Shown here one piece after another: positions 60,735-64,000 of a stretch of DNA of 64,000 nt. Each line of letters opens with the position of its first letter. Positions within the stretch are counted from its first letter, which is position 1. Origin of the DNA: Prorocentrum cordatum (lineage: Eukaryota; Sar; Dinophyceae; Prorocentrales; Prorocentraceae). The position numbers and the translations under genes were made by a program. The notes beneath the pieces were generated by a model, which was not told where the DNA came from, did no database searches, and worked only from the letters and a program-made list of their open reading frames with translations. The stretch is taken from NCBI GenBank assembly GCA_963575745.1, contig CAUYUJ010012536.1, positions 322,761-386,760 of the forward strand. Reading direction: 5' to 3'.

Positions 60735-61920
60735 GTGGGCTCCCGCTGGAGCCCAGGCCCTCAGGCCTGTCCGCAGGCCATCAGGCCCAAGCAAGCAGCA
60801 CGCCCGCAGGCCTTCTCGCACGACAGGCTGAAGCGGAGCTCCCTCTGCCAGGGCGAGCGGCCCCAGGCTTACAGGCCGCCTGATCCGCCCGTGACGTCCA
60901 CCACGAATTCTCCGAAGGCCATCGCCACATCCGTGCGCTTGCCCTTGGCACCCTCCCCCTCGCCGCCGAGCGAAGTTCCAGACGACTCACGGGTAATTAG
61001 GAGGCGCCCGCGCCACAGCAGCCGTTCCGCCAGTTCTACGAAACAGCTCCGCAGCCGCCGCCGCGGGCTCCCGCTTCCGACTCCACTGCGCCTGGCGCGC
61101 CAAGGCGACCGCCCACAGGTCGGACTCGCGGTCAGACATGCCCACGTCTGGCGCCACGGGCGCCGCCCCAGCCAGCCGTCTGCACGAGCACCAGGCCCGC
61201 GCGCAACACCGCGGCGGCCCCCCGCCGCTTCGCCGAACACCTCGTCGTCCATGCTGTCGTCCCCGTCCGGCCTCGCAGCTCCGGCATCCGCCGCGCGACG
61301 AGGCCGACGGCCATCACCTGCGACTCCACCCTCCGCAGGCCCAGCACGACGCGCCTCCGCCAGGCGCTGGCGGCGGCGCCAGCGCCGCTCCGTGATCGCC
61401 TCCCCGGCGACCCCGGGAACTCGAGCGCGAGCTTCTTGGCCAGCCTCCGCAGCTCCAGCGTCCGCAGGCGGCTCTGGCCCGCGGCGCCGCAGCACGCAAA
61501 TTGACAGACACTGCGGCTCGCGCCACCGCGGCCACCGTGCGCCGCGGCGCCTTGGCCTCCACCGCCGCACGAACAGCGGTCGCCAAGGGTGCGGCCCCGT
61601 CCACGCCAGCCATCGCTCCTACAGCACCGCGCGCACCAGCCATCACGCGGAGGCGGACGGCCGAGGCGGAGGAATATGCCCGCTTGAGCCGCATGCTCTG
61701 CGTCGTGCGATGTGTGGTTTGCAGGCCACGTGCTGCGCCAGGCAGCCCACATCGCAGGCCCGAGGCAGGCCCGGGCGGGCCCCTGAGCGAATGCCTTGCC
61801 ATGACGTCGGGGCAGCCCGCCCGACCGTCGACCGAAGACGGGTTGTTGTTACAATTGTTGTTGAACCCTCCGGTGACCAGTGGGTTTTTCAATTGAAATG
61901 CGCTCCCCGGGGCTAGCACA
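60735..61920. other. GC-rich region with open frames on both strands, no gene recognised
   Basis: A plus frame (60735-61916) is Arg/Ala/Pro/Ser-biased. On the minus strand, less biased pieces such as RLRSCFVELAERLLWRGRLL and DVAMAFGEFVVDVTGGSGGL lie in one frame and RTLELRRLAKKLALEFPGSP in another, which could be remnants or exons of a minus-strand gene. No family identified. Confidence 0.3.
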
Positions 61921-61984
61921 CTGCATTTTTCAAAAAAACACTCGGGTCAAACTGCGTCGTTGGCCACAACAACAACGGCTCCCG

Positions 61985-62570
61985 CCTGATATCTCCTCGC
62001 AATTTACTGGGGAATCGCGTTTTCGCGCAGGACTTCCTCACAATCTATACCGGAAGAACGCACTCGCGTGGGATCCCCTAACAATTTATGCTGGAATGGC
62101 GCTCTCGCGTAGGACGTCTTCACAATAGATTCAACCGCCACGCCCTCGCCATGCAGGAATCGCTCTCTCTCTCCTGGGACTTCCGCAGAATTGACTGAGG
62201 AATCGCGCTCTCGCCCGAGATTTCCTGGCGAATTATGCAGGGCCCACACATCCGCGTAACATGCGTTTGTTACTTGAAATGCCCCTCCTGGGGTTCGCTA
62301 TGTCTTTACTTGGGAAGGTCTTCTTGCTCAAACTGTGCCCCTGGCCCCCGGTTTAAAACAACGTAATTCCCAAAGCGCGCTCTCGCGAGGGACTTCCGAA
62401 TCATTTAATGCAGGAATCACGCTGCCGCGTTGGACACCCTTGCAGTTTGTTTAGGCGCCGCGCCCTCGACACTCATGAACCACGCTCTCGGTATGGATGT
62501 CTTCAAGATTTACTGGGGAATCGCGCTATCGCTCGAGACTTCCTCGCGAGTCATGCAGGACGCACGCTTC
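61985..62570 (+). repeat. degenerate minisatellite, about 42-bp unit
   Basis: Unit approximately CACAATTTATGCAGGAATCG then CGCTCTCGCGTAGGACTTCCT. About ten recognisable units, interrupted at 62240-62380 by other sequence that ends in another CGCGCTCTCGCGAGGGACTTC-type unit, shown in part. Confidence 0.7.
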
Positions 62571-63220
62571 AGCAACCCACCAGCTCGACCTGGCAGTCTA
62601 GGCCCGCCTTCCCGACCCGCCCGTTAGGGTCTACCCGTCCAGTCTGCCCGTCTGGTCCTGTCACGTGTGTTCTGCTCCTAGCCCCCCTCCTGCTATCTTA
62701 TATCGTGTTCCATCTTCCTCCCTCACCCCCCTTGCCCCTTCCTTCCATCCGTCCTCCCCTTCCCTGCCTTGGGGGCTGCACGAAATACACGTTGCAGGTA
62801 AGCAAGATACACCCCGAAGGGGGTACGATCAAGGACGAAGAGGGCGGGCATCGAGGGCTTGGGATATACGTGCCGAGTGGCGCGCGAGCAGGGCAGAGCG
62901 AACAGTCCGAACATGATTGTTGTTGTTGCTGGTGTTGCTGGTGTTGACTTCTTGTGCTGGCTAGCGAAGCCATCGAGTCTGTTGCGGAGAAGGGTTCGGA
63001 GTTGGTGTGTGTGGGTGGGAGGGCTGCGCCGTCGGCACGCGCGCTCGCACAAGAGCCAAGAGAGCGACAAGCGTGAGCTGCGTGTGTGCATCACACGGGG
63101 CGCCATGGCGCGGGGCGGAAGCGCCAGCCGGGAACCTCGTCCGCTGACCCTCGGCGCGTGTAGGCCAAAGCTTGTGTGATATTAGGAGGCAGCTACTGGG
63201 AGGCTTCCGTCGGAAGGACT
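62571..63220. other. no gene recognised
   Basis: Pyrimidine-rich at 62690-62770, a short TTG repeat near 62920, otherwise unique sequence without a convincing frame. Confidence 0.5.
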
Positions 63221-63224
63221 AAGG

Positions 63225-63355
63225 AGGATTAAGCCCCATTGGGGGGCTGTTACGCCAAAATGGGGCGTCGGATCAAGCGGCATTAAGCCGGATTCAGCCG
63301 GCTCAAGCGGGATTAAGCCGGATTAAGCGGGATTGCGCGCGATTAAGCCAGATTT
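63225..63355. repeat. 10-bp repeat GGATTAAGCC
   Basis: Diverged units GGATTAAGCC, GGATCAAGCG, GCATTAAGCC, GGATTCAGCC, GGGATTAAGC and GCGATTAAGC. Related to words at 59285-59515. Confidence 0.75.
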
Positions 63356-63680
63356 CGGACAAGGGCTAAACCAGAATTCCTCCCAGGAGTTGCATCCGAA
63401 TTGATGGTGTTGTCGCTTGCCCGCCCTCCAGCCTGGAAGGATCCACGAGTAACACAACTCGGCATGGTGGGATCCCCCAGGTGCGGCCGACCCGCACCGG
63501 CGCGACGTCATGCAACTCTGGGGGTCTCCCGTGCTGGGTGCCAGCGGACAAAACAGAGAACGTCAAACCTGCTGTGCCTGCCCGATACAGGCGAAACTGG
63601 GCGTCCAGGAACTACGCACCTCCAGGGGAGTCGGCGCTCCAAAGCGTCGCCGTCCAACCGCCGCCTTCCATCCGACGCCA

Positions 63681-63947
63681 TAGCGCCGTCCAACCAACGC
63701 CTTCGCGCCATGGGTTTTGTCCTGGGCAACACACGCCAGGCGACTCCATTTGGGCGAAATGCTCAAAATACTCAAAAATACTTCGACAATGCTCCAAAAT
63801 GATCAGAACATCGTCCCCAGACTATTTTTTGATATGTTGGATTTTCCCTCCTGTAGAGGGACAGGCCCGACTTAACCTTAGCGCCATCCGACCAACGGCT
63901 TAGCGCCATGGGTTTGGTCCTGGGCAAAACACGCCAAGGGACTCCAC
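63681..63947. repeat. 69-bp direct repeats on both sides of A8
   Basis: TAGCGCC...CCAACCAACG...GCGCCATGGGTTT...GTCCTGGGCAA...ACACGCCA...GACTCCA occurs at 63681-63749 and 63879-63947, with about 9 differences in 69. Confidence 0.8.
63749..63875 (+). mobile_element. family A element, copy A8, left end lost
   Basis: The interior has GACAATGCTCCAAAATGATC and CGTCCCCAGACTATTTTTTG; the right end is CTGTAGAGGGACAGGCCCGA then CTTAA. The left inverted repeat is absent, replaced by TTTGGGCGAAATGCTC. Confidence 0.85.
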
Positions 63948-64000
63948 ACCTCTAACGTCCTTCCAGGTCCAGCTGCGAAGCGGTACCTCGACAAGCACAA

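Noticed and set aside
63285-63310. GGCTCAAG word as a leader remnant
   Set aside because: It is one unit of the local GGATTAAGCC array.

Overview
The window looks like nuclear DNA of a dinoflagellate. The strongest evidence is a perfect 22-nt match to the dinoflagellate trans-spliced leader at 27946-27967 (+) and a one-mismatch copy at 2338-2359 (-). High GC, very many simple repeats, many families of short inverted-repeat elements and a scaffold gap of 100 N (58088-58187) fit this. A Prorocentrum-like high-GC species is possible but is only an inference. There are no bacterial-type operons. Genuine coding sequence is sparse, and most long open frames are products of GGA/TCC repeats. Family letters used below (A, B, C, etc.) are working labels defined only for this window.

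Layout. 0.7-1.5 kb (-): decayed multi-pass membrane protein interrupted by a family A element. 2.3 kb: spliced-leader relic. 5.7-9.3 kb (-): badly decayed non-LTR retrotransposon with a nested inverted-repeat element. 9.5-20 kb: short elements and satellites. 20.5-21.15 kb (-): small secreted-protein gene split by a family A element. 22-27.5 kb: degenerate 'TCTTGGG' arrays and microsatellites. 27.95-34.28 kb (+): nearly intact non-LTR retrotransposon with a spliced leader at its start, ORF1, ORF2 (AP endonuclease, reverse transcriptase, CCHC, RNase H) and a long TCC tail. 38.0-42.4 kb (-): EF-hand voltage-gated cation channel gene, modelled with three exons whose two introns are made of repeat elements. 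42.5-43.8 kb: cluster of family A and M elements. 47.5-51.2 kb: possible genes split by family A elements. 51.4-55.3 kb: more elements, one flanked by long direct repeats. 56.2-57.6 kb (-): a 3' fragment of another retrotransposon broken by an 8-bp duplication. 58-64 kb: gap, microsatellites, minisatellites and a last family A copy.

The most interesting signal is family A, with 13 copies of about 110-180 bp. The ends are about 30-bp inverted repeats that fold into hairpins, and two copies have exact 8-bp target duplications. At several loci, removing the element plus one duplication joins the flanking open frames in phase. This is what introner elements (transposons that create introns) would do. 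In the channel gene a family A pair, invaded by families B and C, makes a 2.4-kb intron, and a family E element makes the second intron. Some inferred splice borders are not GT-AG or GC-AG, so transcripts are needed. A second theme is that both spliced-leader copies directly abut GGA/TCC tracts, which suggests that such tracts are insertion targets or tails of spliced-leader-bearing retroposons.
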